Shown here one piece after another: positions 10,538 through 25,500 of a DNA stretch of 64,000 nt. The stretch is from Aphrocallistes beatrix (taxonomy: Eukaryota > Porifera > Hexactinellida > Sceptrulophora > Aphrocallistidae). The notes under the pieces are model-generated. The model saw only the letters and a list, made by a program, of their open reading frames with translations. It did not search any database and was not told the DNA's origin. The stretch is from positions 3,720,001-3,784,000 of the forward strand of contig OY725502.1 of assembly GCA_963281255.1 (NCBI GenBank), given 5' to 3'. How positions within the stretch are numbered: the stretch's first letter is position 1; the number at the start of each line of letters is the position of its first letter. The translations under genes and the position numbers were made by a program.

Positions 10538-13500
10538 CTAAAGGAAAACGAAAATATTATAAATGAGAAAAATAACATGAACTGGCATTGATTTAATCCT
10601 GAAGAACTATCTTTAAGGCATCTTTCTTTTTTTAATGGAGATGTGCCTATTTAGATACTTTTTTGAAAGTTTCTTGTTTTGTTTGTTATTAAGTAAAGTA
10701 AAGTAAAGAAAAAACACACATACCGAAAAACTCACTAATGAACTAAGGAACCATCTTACCTGCTACAATGAATACAATCAAAATGACAATAGTAGCACCT
10801 ATCGGTGCAATCGGAATGCCAACATTAGCGACAGGTGCAGAGGTTGTCGTCTTTGTAGTAATAATAGTAGTCGTGTTAGGTGGCATTGGAGTGGTTGCTA
10901 TTGTGGACGGAGTTGTGATAGGAGATAATGGTAGTCTTCCTAATGCGTATTGTGTGAAATGGGTGTAACTACATGTTATGTGGCTAGGTATTAGGTCATA
11001 TATGGTGTGTGATTCCACATTCCATTCTGATGACATCATATTCCTGTATAGACAGAGGTAGATACTCTTGGAGATTGATTGGTTTGGTAGCAGAGTGAAA
11101 TTAATCAATATTTGGTCATTAGATAATGTGATGTCAGCTGTCGAAATAGGATTCTTGAGGTGTAAAACTACAATTTCAGACAGGAGATTTAATTCTTGAA
11201 AACTGAAATAATAACTGTTAATTGACGGTGATATTTCCATCTTTGAATTTCCAGCAATTTCTACCAAAGAAAGCCCAGTTAAAGGTTCCATTTGAACAAA
11301 ATGAAAAGTTGAACACAATCCGTTACATCCATATAAGGAATTAGGGTTGCAATCCCAGTCAAAATACATTCGTGCTAGGTTAGCTGGGAATGTAATCGAT
11401 ATTGTTCTGCATTGATCTGTTCTGCACTGGTAAGTGTAAGGATACAGGTAACCATTGGAAAAGTAGAATTCAAGTTTTGAAGAGGAAATACTAATTGAAT
11501 TTGAGGCAAAAAATGAAGATTTACATAAAATATTGGACATCTGGTTAAGGATAGAGTATATTGCAATCGGATCTGTTGTGAAATTATTTGGTAGATTCTG
11601 CAAAATATCGAGAATTTTCACGACTGTTCTGTAATCGTGAGGGATGATAAGTGGCTTTGGGAAGGAACGTGAGGAGGATATTTTAATAGAACTTAAAGAG
11701 TAGGAAATATCAGTGGAGATGCGTAATAGCAACTGTAGAAATTGGTCAAGGTATTGACTTGGTATTTGGTTCAGGCTGAATTCGGCCAGCAAATCTAAAT
11801 AGAAACTGTATGCGTACTGTGTTTGAGGAAGAAAGTATAACTCGTTGATCATAGTGAATATAATTCCCATCGTATCAGGCGTAGCAGAAAGTGGGTTGTG
11901 CTTGAGACTGAAGATTAAAGTTGATAGACGAGGCCAAACTTTATCTAATTCCTTGTTTTGTGCAAATTTTTGTGTTGTAGTCAATAACGATGCGAAATTA
12001 GCCACGTTATTACCATTAGCAGTGTTTATAGTAAACGACTTAGAGATCTTAATAGACTTGTCTAACGAATTGAACACAGAAACAGAGAGTGTAGCTGTTT
12101 TAGCCGCTGAGGTGTCAACGAGTGGAGGAATAAAGATGAGTGCGGAAAAGATGGAACGAGGGTGTATAGGAATCTCTTCAGAACCATCGATTGTGTATGT
12201 AAACTCATAAGTTAATGTGTGCAACGGATCCAGAAAGTCCTTCGCAGTTAGTGTTATTTCATCTGATAAGGGGAGGCCAGAAATTTGACTTAGAATAAGT
12301 TGTCCAGATCGAGGCGGTACATTGCTATACAGTGTAATGGAAGATTTGAAGTTGTTTTGTGACGTCATTGCATTGATACTGAATGTGTAGTTGATATAGG
12401 GATTGATGAGACTGGTAGGAATGAATAGATTCAACTCATTCCATTGAGCGGGGAATATGTGAATCTGGGATGTTTCTAGCTGTGGAGTTGGTTCTGTACT
12501 AAGTTGGTAAGAGTGTTGAGTTGATAGAGATTGCAGTGAGAGATATCCTTGACCTAGAATTTAAAAAAATGAGAAATAGAAATCAAAACGTGTATGACTT
12601 AGTACGCTAGAGGGCGTATGGGGGTATGGGGGTATGGGGGTATGGGTCCATGGGCTCCCCAAAACGATTCCGAGTGGCCATACTAAATAAATACGATTAT
12701 TTTTCAATAAAATATTGGCACTATCATTAATTAAATCTATTTTTGCCCCCTCCCTCCCCTACCCCTCCAACTAGTGAATCGAGTATAACTACCTTCAATC
12801 TGTTCACATTGCCAAAATACATTAATCAGATCCACAACTCCTCTAACACGAGAAGACAGTACTAATACGCCATCTCCCGGCAATTCATATACAAATGGAG
12901 TTATGTATAAACTCGGGACATCTGTGTTAACGACTGATATCCTAACAGAGTGAGTAGAGAGAGAAGAGAGAGTTAGTTGGAATAAGTAGCTTCCAGTTGC
13001 TATAAGAGTTGTAAAAAACTAATATAAAATTCAATCTGTTAAAACAACACATATTAATCGAATAACTATGTTGATTAGATTTAGTGAAGAACATTTCGTA
13101 AGATTTTTTACACAATAAAGTTCTTAGAATTGTTCTAGCATAGGAAGCTGACTCAATTATTGGATCAAATTCTGGGAAATTACAAAATACGCACTTGATT
13201 ATAATATAAGACTGGTGTAAGGATGATGTCAATGATCAATTATACTCATTTTGATGATACAGAGGATATCTCTATCATCCTAAAGGCTCCATAAACCTGT
13301 ATCTTCCTGAATAAACGGATGGATAGTACAAATTTGGAGTTCACTTAATCTGAAAGTAGTAAACTGCTGACTCCATTAAGAGATTAAGTTTCGACATTTT
13401 ATTATACACAACCAGGTTAATATTGCTATGCATTTATCGTGGTAGAGATGTCTTTATAGACAATCTCGCTATGTTAACTAAGGAATCACTAATTGGCCAT

Positions 13501-16500
13501 TGTACTACGTATCCAACGTAGGAGACTTTACAAGACACATAAAATAAGTGGAAACTGCGTTGAGTTTCCTTGTTAAAGCATACATCATTTGATTGAGATA
13601 ATTAATTATACGAACAGTACATAGGAATTTAATCTTGACCGAGGTGTTGGATAAATGGAATTAATGTATAGACCTTTGTTGACTTGTTGACTAATTCATG
13701 AATTATCAATGAATTACTCAAAATTTGAAACTAAAAAAATGAGAAAAATATTTGATATTCGCTTAGGGACTGAGCAATGTTAGAGGTATATAACATGAGC
13801 AACCTTTTAACCACTTTTGGGCATAGAATCTGCACTAATGTTTGAGATTTTGAATAATTCATAATTCTTCATCATCTTTCAATGAATTAGTTAACTTATG
13901 TATAGACCAACTTAAAGTTCGGAAATATATTTGAAAATTAAAAAATAAATTACACACATATACGTGCATACTAGTCAAGGTTGGTGAGACATAATTTTTT
14001 AGTTTTGAAAAGAGTTTTTTCACAAGACCTTGTAAAATCTCAGGCCTGCTGTGCCAAAAATATGACTTAGCAAAGTCGAAAACCTACCTAATGATAATGC
14101 TGGAAATGCGATTTAAAAAATTCGCTATTTTATTCAACTTCAATCTAGTATTTAATATTTCACACATATATTCAACTCACCTAATTGATTCGATTCGAAT
14201 TCTTGAGTTAATGAAGATGAACTAAAGTCCAAGACATCAGTAATCCCTTGGCTAGAATCTTTACAAGGTATCAAAGTACCGAACTCAAAACACTCCCAAA
14301 CAATTTGCTGAGAAACTCCCGGGGTTAAATCCATTAAAACGGAAGACTGAGCGTCTAATACCAACATTTGATTTCTCCCAACTTCTCTGCTACCACTTTC
14401 GATTATTGCAATGGGAGCAGGTGAGTCAACGAAAATAACTTCTTGTCTCGTCAAAGATGAGCTATCAAAATTCACTTCAATGGATATAACATATGAAAAT
14501 TCTGGTGTCAGATAATTGGGTGGGATTAGAATTGAACTAGAATTGCTAACAAAATCAGAAAGTGACAGAGATACCATCGCGTTTGAGGGCAAAATCTGTT
14601 CAATATTCCATTTGAAAGTAAACTCTCCATTTCCCGTTGGATAACGTAATTGTACGGAGAAAAATATTTGCTGGGTAGAAACAAAATTTGTAATTGGATT
14701 TGAGATCAAAGTAATTGCGTGTGTTGGGGAGTTGTTTTTGGTGATGACCTTCTCAGTTGATTCACTTTTAATGCCAAATGAATTGATCACACATAAAATG
14801 ATCTTGTATTCCACTCCAATCGTAAAATCATTTGAATCTAAAACTAATTCTTCAGTTGTGACTGGAAGTTGTGCGAGTTTCCGCGATGCGCTAACGAAAT
14901 CAAATTCAACACTCGAAGGTAGAATGTCCCAAATGAATTGGAATGGTTTATACCCGGTAGGGTAGGAGAACTGAGCTGAAAAAGATGCACTTCCACTATT
15001 TGGGATTGTGTTTGGGCCAAGTATGATAGGAACAGGAGTGTGAAGGGGGGAAGGTAGTTGTAAACGTGTGGGAGTCGATAATGGATATGAATTCGTCTGT
15101 GAGAGAGTGAAAATGCTGTTTGGTTTCCATCGTAAAAGAGAATTATGTCTTATAGTCGCGTCAGTGGAAAGAGTTATCAATAACCGACTATGTCCACGAA
15201 TAAAATCGCATTGCGATGTACCTAATTCATTAATAGTATCATTATCAAACATAGCTAAACAACCAAGTGAAATAGCCTCTGTCAAAAATATTGCATTTTC
15301 AAACTGTATTATAATGGCGGCAAGATTTTCCTGAACTCTGCTTTCCACTACGACAGGCTGAGGGTAAAAGAAAGAGAAAGGAAAATTTTCGGTGGGAATA
15401 ATGCCAACCATCTTTCCATTGATACTAATACTGATGGTGACCTGACATGGATTTTGAGCTGGTGGGATTAAACACATTAACTTTCCTGAGTGTATGAATA
15501 CAGCTGAAATCACATAAAAATCTGAATACGTCTGGCTACATTGAGAAAACCCATGAACTATACAGGAAAGGTAATCAAATGAATCGAAATTCTCAAGATC
15601 GAAATATATCTCAGTTTCTTGCCCTACTAAATTAGAATTTAGGCTAGCAGATAGAACGGAGAGTTTGCGTACATTATTATCGACCAAATGCAAAGTTAAA
15701 GAGTTTTCTGGGGTAATCATTGTTGTATCTTCAAACTGTATTCTCAAAGAGAGTTGATTGTTATCGGACAAGAAAACATCAATGGGTGTATCACACAAAA
15801 TTGTAGACTGATCTACATACAATCCTCTTAGATTCTTAACCAAATCGGTTTGATCGACAGAAATACCAAAAATACAGTAAAACTGAATGAAATCGATGCT
15901 GCTAGGTCGTTGCCTGATGCCCCCGCAAAGAGGATGATAGGAACCGTTTGGGAATTTTGTGGGTGTGCTTGAATCTGGATTGAAAAAGAATCCCCCTCCT
16001 TCTACTGTGATGGTTGTACTCTCCCCAGCTAAGAAAGCATTGGGAGTCATTCTAGTTACCTAAATGGAGAGTTTTATAGTCAATTCAGAGAGAAAAAATT
16101 GTCTAATCTTGAGCTAAAATTTGTTCGGATAAATTTCGATGCCCTCATATACAAAAAAATATAAATACAGTCGACTCCGCTTAATCGGGCCACTTTTGGC
16201 AGGACCGGAATAGCTCTCACACATAGAAGCTAATACAAAGCATTTTCGGTTAATAGGATTCTCTGCTTAATCGGGGCAAAATGTCCTCTGACCGATGTGA
16301 CCCTATCAAGCGGAGTCGATTGTATCTTCTCATCACCAGACAAATTATAATTAATCGGATAATTAAGTTTTAATATTATTGCCTCACCGCGACAGGTGTG
16401 AATGTAAGAATAAGGGCTGAATGAACTAATTGAGAATACTGTACAATCCCATATATGCGTATTGCAATCTAATTTAATTATGAAATCTAACCTCAAAACA

Positions 16501-19500
16501 TTCACAATTCTCTCCACCACAGTCACCACAGTTATCCACTCTCTTACCCACAGTTCCATCACATCCAACACAGCTGAGTCCGTTTCCTCCACACACACCG
16601 CACCCATCCAATGCTGAATCAGCTGTTGGGATAGGAGCTGTACCGCCATAACATGTACCACAATTGTCAATCTAAAGAAAATAATAAGAATTTTGAAATG
16701 TGTACAGTGGAGTTCGCTTATTAACAACTCCCCTATTAGCAATATTGCTCTATTGGCAACCAAATTTCAGGTCCCAGGTGTAGATTTTTTATTAATTCTG
16801 TTCCCTTACTAGCAACTTCGCGTAGTAGCAACCAACTGGGAATTGGAACCGAAAAACTCATAATCTAGGTGATCACTTTCTAAAAAAGTTTTAAGTGTGA
16901 AACTAAGTATTGATTCTCATATTACCACACTAAATAGTATTTAATTATTTGAAGTTTCGTTAGGTCGTGTTCTGAGTTATATTAACAACAATACCTGTGC
17001 ACTACCAAAGCATTCTCCTGCGCAATCTCTATAGTTAATCTGAGTAGAATCATGCTGACAGACTCCACACGACCCAGTTGAATAGTTGCCATAGCAAATT
17101 CCTCTACAATCCACTTCCTGACTCGTCAGCTTATCCGTGTTTCCTCCAACACAGACGTTACATTGATTCAGTGAAGCAGTACCACCGCATTGACCATTAC
17201 AGTCTCTAAAGCGCGAAAAGTAAATATTATTGTAAGAAAATGTTATAACCTTAAAATCAAGTTAATATGTACGCATGTTGTTAGTTCAATAAAAAGGCTG
17301 ACATAAGGGAAAACCTTAAAGTACAAGTATCTATAAAGATGATAATTTTTCGGTTAAATTAAATTATTCAGTGAAAATACTAAGAAAAAACTCATCAAAA
17401 ATTAGGATTTTTGCCATTGGGAAACCTCAAGATAACATCCCCCGTGTTTCTCTTTAATTCGATGCAGTGAAGTTTAATTAGTTTTGAATCATACAGATCC
17501 CTCAAAAAATAAAATAACGTCAATGTAGTCACTACATTTTTGCGAAACTCTAAACTAATGCAAAATCCATCGAAAAACTTTAACCGAGTTCATAAGCGAT
17601 TTTACAAGTTCTTTGCAATCTGTTGAAGATACTGATATTATAGAAGTGAGGATCAGATAAATCATATCCTTCAAACCGCTAATAGAGTTGACACCATCTC
17701 TATTCAGAATAAACGAATAAACTTAACTTAAACCATTCAAAACCAATTATAAATGGTATAGCATTTCTCCTCATATTTCAAGGTTATCAATTAACAAGTT
17801 TTAATTAACCGATTCAAAATATTTGGAGTGGGAATGATTACTTATTGTTTTAAATAGAATTTGATTTAATTGAGGAAATTGTATATGGAATGATTAGGGT
17901 ACTAATTGGAGTGAAAGGATATTTATAAAGGCCCAATTTAACATTGTGAGTAAATTCAATTAAGAAAATGAACGACTACAGAACCATGCATTTCTGCATT
18001 CTCATATTTTTCACAATATTTTCTTATGTGATTTCAGAAACGTGCGCAAGAGAAGGAGATGTGAGGGAATATGAAGAAAACGATTTGATTCAGGTTTGCT
18101 CTGACACAGGGGGAGGTTTACAATGGACTTTTGTTTGTGTGAATGGTTGGGACAATCAGGGCGATTCAAACGTTAATATTTTCTGTAAAAGATCAGGATA
18201 TTTAGGTGCTCAGAATGGCAATTTTAAAAACTGTGTATTCGAAACGAATGGCACGGTGAAATTAACTTCTGTGGATTGTGCAGGAGGTGAGACATCACTC
18301 ACACAATGTACCCACAGTACAACCACAGAAGAATGTGAATTGGTAGCAAATGTGAGATGTAGGATGTGTAGCAATTCAGGGAATTGTCCAGTAACAAGAA
18401 TGTGCACCTCCAGATCTTGTGGCTGTCTAAATACATGCAGGAATGACAGCTTTTGTTTCGATCAGATGTGTGTCTGCCAACCAGGATTCATTGGAGAAAG
18501 TTGCGATAATCTGAGTGTAACATCTAACAATAGAGAAAACCAACCGATATCAACAGAAGTTCAGTCTACACCAACGACACCTAGAACTTCCTCCAGACCC
18601 ATGGGTATGCCACCCGACCGAGATAATTTACAAATCATTCCAAATCCAGATATGGATTCGAACAATATAAACCCCACTCCTGATTGTTTTTCTATTGACT
18701 GCGAAAAATCCTCATATGAAGGATTTAAAAACTTGAATCTAATTTTGGGAACTTCCGCATCAGCTGTGTCTATAATTTTCTGCGCGTCACTTTCAATTGT
18801 CGCAATCTTTATTGGAATATTCTGGTCTTGGAATAGAAAGAAATCACAAAGAAATAGCGTTGTTTATTCGAATTCTAGAGTTGATCCAGAATCAAATAGG
18901 AATTCTACTGTCCCAAATCGAGCGAGTATTGAAATAACTGAAAGTTATCCCGAAGTCATCGAACGGCCACCTACTTACGCTGATTCGATATATGAAGAGT
19001 TACCTTTAACCGAGACACTACGTGACAACAACGCCTCAAATGAACCGAGGAATTCACATCACTATTTGAACCTCCCTCAACTCTCAACAGATCAATTTTC
19101 AATCCAAACAGAATTTTCATTTTTGACACCTCTGGAATCAGCAGTCAACTATGAAACGCCAAATACATTTGAAACTAAAATGACACCAACAGAGATGGAA
19201 GAGAATGCACTCTACTTAGGCATAGAGGGCAGGAAAGAAGATGAAGATAGTATATACCATGTCATCACTCAGAGCGAAATAGCTCACGTGCGAAGTGCTC
19301 AAATTATGGAAGTTTCAATCCTTGAATCTCTAAAATTTGACAACACTGGGAGCCTAATGACAGAATACGTTGATCCGCCCTATCATCTTGAAGAACTGGA
19401 GAATAACATCAGAGAAGGATCATTCGATATCCCAATCGAAAAACTAAGCATTCTTGAGATAGTTGCATCTGGGAATTTCGGTGTAGTCTATCGTGCAGTG

Positions 19501-22500
19501 TTCTCAAACAAGTATGGTGAAATTCCCGTGGCCATAAAAACATTGAAAGATGAAGCCAATAATAATACAAAAGTTTCCTTCATAAGGGAGGCAGCCATCC
19601 TCGCACAATTCAATCATCCGAATGTACTAAGCTTTATCGGCGTTGTAACTAAAACAGCACCATATATGATGATAACAGAACTTTTGAAAATGGAGCTCAA
19701 AGATTTCCTCCTCCAACTCAACAACACCAATTTAATCGTGAATGAAAAAGAAAAGATTTCCAAGCTCCTAACTCGCTTCTGTAAAGAGATAGCGTTTGCA
19801 ATGGAATATTTGGCCAAGAAGAAATTCATCCATCGCGATCTTGCCGCACGTAATGTGCTTGTTGCCAAAGACTTAACATGTCGCTTAGCAGATTTCGGAA
19901 TGTGTCGTGGAATGAGGTCAGCTGACTATTATACCTCAAACGGTGGACAGATCCCATTACGTTGGACATCACCGGAAGCAATTCTCTACATGAAGTACTC
20001 CGAGAAGTCTGACATCTGGGCATACGGTGTTACTATGTACGAAATATGGACTTTAGGCAATAGGCCATGGCCAAATGAGACAAATAATACCATCGTTGGA
20101 TACATCTTAAATGGGCAAAACCTCCCCAAACCAACTCATTGTTCCAATGAGATTTATGAGATAATGCTTGATACTTGGAAGCAAGAGGCCAAAGAAAGAC
20201 CCACTTTCTCACAGCTTATCAGAAAACTTGATGATTCAACGACTAAGCGTGAATCTGTCTACGTCATCGAAGATATAGATGAGGTGTTGGATGAAAGTTA
20301 TGTTGAGATGGCTAATTGACTTTGCTTGTATTATTTGTATGTTTATTTACTAAAAAAAACTTAAACTTGTCAATAACTTAACATTAACATTAAAACAGTG
20401 ATTAAAAACTAACCTTTGATTGTTGTAGATATTATTAGTAGTCACGCCAGTACATACATTACAGTCATCCAGGAGAGATGGTCCGAAAGCTGTGCCTTCA
20501 CAGTCAAAATAAGTAAGAATTTGTCCAGCAGACAAGGTCGACGAATTGGACCTATGAATATAAAAAGGATTACATTTGAAAAGCGTAGCTTGTTATCAGA
20601 AAACTACACATACAGGTGACTCCGCTTAATCGGGACACTTTGGTCCCGGATATTTTGTCCCGATTAAGCGGAGTCACCTGTATGTGAAAACAGAGTAGAG
20701 GACATAAAGTGGCTCAATTGTGCTGATAGGTGTCAGATAAAAAATTGTATAAGAAAAGGTTTTTGATAAAGTTTCAAACTCACCTGCACACAGTTTCATT
20801 AAAAGTTTGAGCATTCGCGAATGGCACCAAATCACAGCCCACACAGGTAGAATCATCGCCCCCACAAACTAAGCAGGAGTCGTATTGAGTGTTGTTACTA
20901 TTGCTATTACAGTCAAAACAACTCATGCCAGCTCCTCCACACACACAGCATGCATCGAACACTGAAGCTGTATCAGATGTGCCAGAACAATCTTGACGGT
21001 GAGCAGTCAATGTGATGAAACCGGAACTGAATAACCCTATAGTATAAAATAAAATAAAATGGTGAAGATAACATAGAAAATGCTAGAGGACATTGTTCAA
21101 ACTATGTTTGTTCCATTGTATGTGTGGATATTGATGAGAATGGGTGCTAGAAACTCGAAATTTGCGATGCAGGTGAACAATAATTAATTTACAATCATAT
21201 TCGAATATCTAATTAGGTGGAATCTTCACACCTCTCCAAGAAAGGTGTCAAATTGTATCAACCAATCAAATTTGAGTAGAAAATACTCAAATTTGATTGG
21301 TTAGTACAATTCGTCACCTTTCACAAAACAGTAGTAATGGAATCTAACCAGTAAATCGGGATTATACATTACCCAAGATTCCTTGGCTACCCCCTAGTGG
21401 AGACTGTATATTTTGATCAGAAAACCAATGTAGAATTTCTGATCAAAATATACAATCTCCTCCTACAAACTACAGGGGATAGTTAATGGCATGGACGGGG
21501 TGTAACGTAGGAGAAAAACCAAATAATTATCAATTTTTTCTCTTCAATAAATCATACCGATAGGATTAAGCATGGAGTGTGTGGTAGAAGAAAAAGGATC
21601 AGTATTAGCATGGTAATAATCATTCTCTCCAGCGATACAACCAGCAGAATTGTCCCACAATCTCACTAAGAGCGTAGGAGTAAGGTTTGGCCTCCAGTAA
21701 GCTCGTGGATAAGGTGTGAATCTCAATCTATCCGTGGAACGTAGGAGAAAGGCGTTGGACTCTGATACTGTCGTGGGTAGAGTAACCCAATTGACTAGAA
21801 GTGGATTGAAATCCGCAGAAGACTGGTCATTCCTAAATGATAAATATTTTTTTCCAAAAAAAATAAATTTCAATTTCAGAAAAACTGCGGAAAAGTAGGC
21901 AAATAAGTGTTAAAATCATTGGTTTGCAACTCGTAATTTTTGGTAGTTTGAACTGAAGTTTTACAGGAAACAATTTTTCCAAAGTATCAAACACTCTAGT
22001 TGTTTTTTAAGTCAAACGCTTACCTATAGTATTGCCAAATCCCAAACTCTGTACCATTCAGTCTTGTAACAGCTAAGCCCAGAATATCGTTATCATTATC
22101 GATGCCGTTACTAGTCGCGATTAATCCAGCAGATTGTCCCGCATTTGGACCATAAAGGGAAGAATCAAAACATCCATAACCTTGTCCAACAAAAGTATCT
22201 AAAAATACAAAAGAATTAAATTAAAGTTGTTATTTATTCAAAAAGATTCTATCTCGAAACTACCTTGGGATACTTTTGTGATGTTGAAACCAAAGTTAAG
22301 TAGGACGTCCTTACGAAGATCTAGACTGGTAGAAATCTCGTTGAGTGTTAGCTGGCGTTCTTCAATTCGGAAACTAACTGAAGTCCTAAAGAAGCGAATG
22401 TATAAATTTTAAGAATTTTGCTAAATTCTTTAACATTGTGGTTACCTTAAGTCAGTCAGAGGTTCATAAAACAATATTGAAGTCCTGGAATAAAATGTCA

Positions 22501-25500
22501 ACGCCAAATAGTCAGCAAATGTAGGAATCTCGATTTTGAAAGTCTCAACATCCAACTCTAACTCAAGCACAAACACATCCTCTCGATGGTACTGGATAAA
22601 ATAAGGTATTGTTGGCAATCGGTAATAAGAATTCGTAACGATTGGAGCATCTTCAATGCTGTTCACACGTAATGTTAATGTCCTGGTGCTTCCAAGGCTA
22701 AATCCAACTTGAGTTGGTAATGTGACATCTCTCATATAACTGATATCTCGTATGGAAGTAGTTTGAATTGAAAAGTGTTGGGTAGTACCATCCCATGGGT
22801 GCAATATGATAGAAGTCATGCCATGTGTATGTGTATTAGGAATGTATCTGATCCTGGATGTTTGTGGGATGAAAAGGAGAGTGTGTGTATCGCCGAGGAT
22901 AGAAGCGATTGGGTACCAGTCTGATTGTTTGCCAGTAGTGGAAACCTAAATGATTGTTCCAGTCATAAAAAGTATACCTATATATAGAGGTATTTGTATG
23001 ATTGATTTGAAGAGAATGAGTAAGCATTGAAAGGTTACCCCATACCCAAAGCTAAGTTGACTAATTAATGAATTATCAATGAATTACTCAAAATTTGAAA
23101 TTAAAATAATGAAAAAAATATTTGATATTTCGCTTAGTGACTGAGCAATGTTAGAGGTATATAACATTAGCAACCTTTTAACCACTTTTGGGCATAGAAT
23201 CTGCACTAATTTTTGAGATTTTGAATAATTCATAATTCTTCATCATCTTTCAATGAATTAGTCAACTTAGACCCAAAGGTGACTCTAGAAGTTCAGGTAA
23301 CATAAAACATTGTATTAAGTTTCCTTGGGGGGGAGTCCATTATATTTATATCAATTAAAATCGCCACCTTTTATGGCTTCTCCGCACACAATGACTCAAC
23401 CGGGAATTAGTTAGTAGGTAGTACTTCCCATTCAACCTTCAGAATAAACCGTCTTTCCCTGAATAATTATCACACGAAAATACATGAAAGTTAACCCCCC
23501 CGGCACTCATTCAAGGCCCAGCGTTTATTCGGGGAAGACGTTAATGTATTTAAGAAATCTAGATTAGTATAGCTATCCTTACTTGCCACTGGCCAAAGTT
23601 GTCATTTGCATTTGACAGCAAGTATCCAGCTGAAGCAGCTGACCTTCTGCTTCTAAACAAGTTCGTAGAAGTCACTGCACTGAAATAGGATGTGAGAGCG
23701 GAAGCTGGTAGTGCAGTCTGGATGACTGAAGCATCAGAAGTAGGGAGACCTGATTTAAAAGGTTAAATGTGGTTGATTAAGGATATCAGGATTTATCTGT
23801 ATATATCATCATGTGGTATTTCAAGACTTGAATTAATATGCGTTTGTTTAGAACTTTTGGTTAATACGTACACGTAGTATTTTTTATTGATTCTCTGAGT
23901 ATATAAATATTTCTTTTGAGACTATATTTTGATTGGAAAATATGTATAATTTTGATCTCAGAAATGTGGAATTTGTATTAATTAGTATTGAAATTCCACA
24001 TTTCTGATCAAAATTGTACATTGGTTTTCTGGTCAAAATTCTACACATATTTTCTGATCAAAATATACAGTCTCATTTCTATGACCTTAAAAGGAATGAA
24101 AAGGCAAATGGAAGATCACTCCCGATTATCATTATTATCAATAACTAACCTAAAACCGTAGAGGAACTGAGCAGAGAGAGATTAGGGATGTTAATGCCTC
24201 CAAGATGTTGATTTAGCAGCACACCCGTGTTATCTAAACTCGAATAATCTTCTGATATATCAGGAAAAGACACAACATTCTGTTGTACAAATGCGGGAAA
24301 GGAAGTGATCGGGTTAACGATATAAACAAAATACATAAACTCTTGACTAAAACTCAAACTCGCAATGAAAGGTGGTAGAAATATGAAAAATGGGTTATAA
24401 CCTCTAACCGCAGATGAAGTATCACTCACTACACCACCAATGCTTCCATCCCACAAATGTGCCCTCACCCAAGCTGAGCCCTCGAACACGGAGTCTGTAG
24501 GTACAAATCTGACCCTGTGGTTAGGTGGCAGCACAAATGCGTTATCAATTGAAGTGTCGAGAGGAAGGTTTAGCCATGATCCTTCAATGATAGAACAGTG
24601 CCCGTAAGGATCAGATGGAGCATCACGACATCTGACATATTGCCATTGACCTATATCTGTAGGAAAATGACCAATAATGGCAATGCCCAATTCCTCCATT
24701 TGTGCATCGACACCTACCAAATTCCCATCACCTAAAATTAAACCAATTACAGTGTTAGAATCCGAGATGAGCTCAGCTCTTGAAGGGAGAATAGGCGCAG
24801 TGTTGTTACGATCAAGAAAACACGGCTCACTACTAAGAATGCAGGAATCAGTAATGCTACAAAAGTAACCAGACACGCCGCAACACATTTTGGCTTCAGA
24901 TACACAGGCCATTGTGTCGGGACACTCGTGTTCCGTGGACAGACAAGGCTGGCAGTGGTTGGGGTCATTTAGATCATGGCAAGCCGCTAAATCACTACAA
25001 TAGACTCTGCCTAGAGTTGTACAAATTCGTCCAGTTTGTGTTGGTAGTGTTGAAGGGTGCTGACAATTTCTTGTGCCGTCAGAATACTGCACTAGCACAT
25101 AGCCTTCAAGGCAAATCTCATTCTGACTGTCACAAGTCTGAGATGCGAGAGAGTTGGAATAGCAGAGATTGTCTGAAGGGCATTCAGAATAACCTGTAGC
25201 GCAGTCACCGTTGCAGAGTGAGGAGTATGGTCGACATTCTCGTGAGTTAGATAGCTCACACAGATACTAGAAGAATAATGATATACGTATAAATACACAA
25301 ATCAATAAAATCAACAAATGAATACAAAGGCTAATAAACAGAATATTATTATAATAGGTGCCCTACGGGCAGTGGCTGATTGCTATAGGGCAAACGATAA
25401 ATGTGCGCGAGGACCTAAAGCTATTGGAGGTATTAAAAAGTTCATTGCGCATGCGCAATCGTCACACTGCTCACCATTGGGATTGTATTCCTCCCTAATG

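Larger units (their letters stand above)
10760..16059 (-). other. Receptor IPT-like, REJ/PKD and GAIN/GPS region (exons 21-23)
   Basis: Exon 21 starts with an IPT/TIG-like module ([20 protein letters not shown]) followed by a second one ([20 protein letters not shown]). Then come REJ/PKD-type folds with W-x-C spacings ([29 protein letters not shown]), as in polycystin-1 and sea-urchin REJ proteins. Exon 23 continues through a GAIN-like helical part and ends in a GPS-like motif, [14 protein letters not shown]. The cleavage triad is HFT instead of HLT/HLS, and part of the usual disulfide framework is missing, so autoproteolysis is uncertain. A Thr/Pro mucin-like stalk ([17 protein letters not shown]) leads to the membrane span. 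Confidence 0.65.
16492..21036 (-). other. Receptor CGVCGG-type cysteine repeats (exons 17-20)
   Basis: Four small exons (21036-20784, 20551-20414, 17205-16995, 16671-16492) encode Cys/Gly/Asp-rich repeats of the type [43 protein letters not shown] and [11 protein letters not shown]. Such disulfide-rich modules are extracellular and often precede IPT or REJ domains in protist and sponge receptors; this is inference. The intron between exons 18 and 19 (17206-20413) carries the nested receptor tyrosine kinase. Confidence 0.7.

Noticed and set aside
12942-13232. Minus-strand 96-codon frame overlapping receptor exon 22
   Set aside because: Different frame from exon 22, whose phases fit the chain; no domain.
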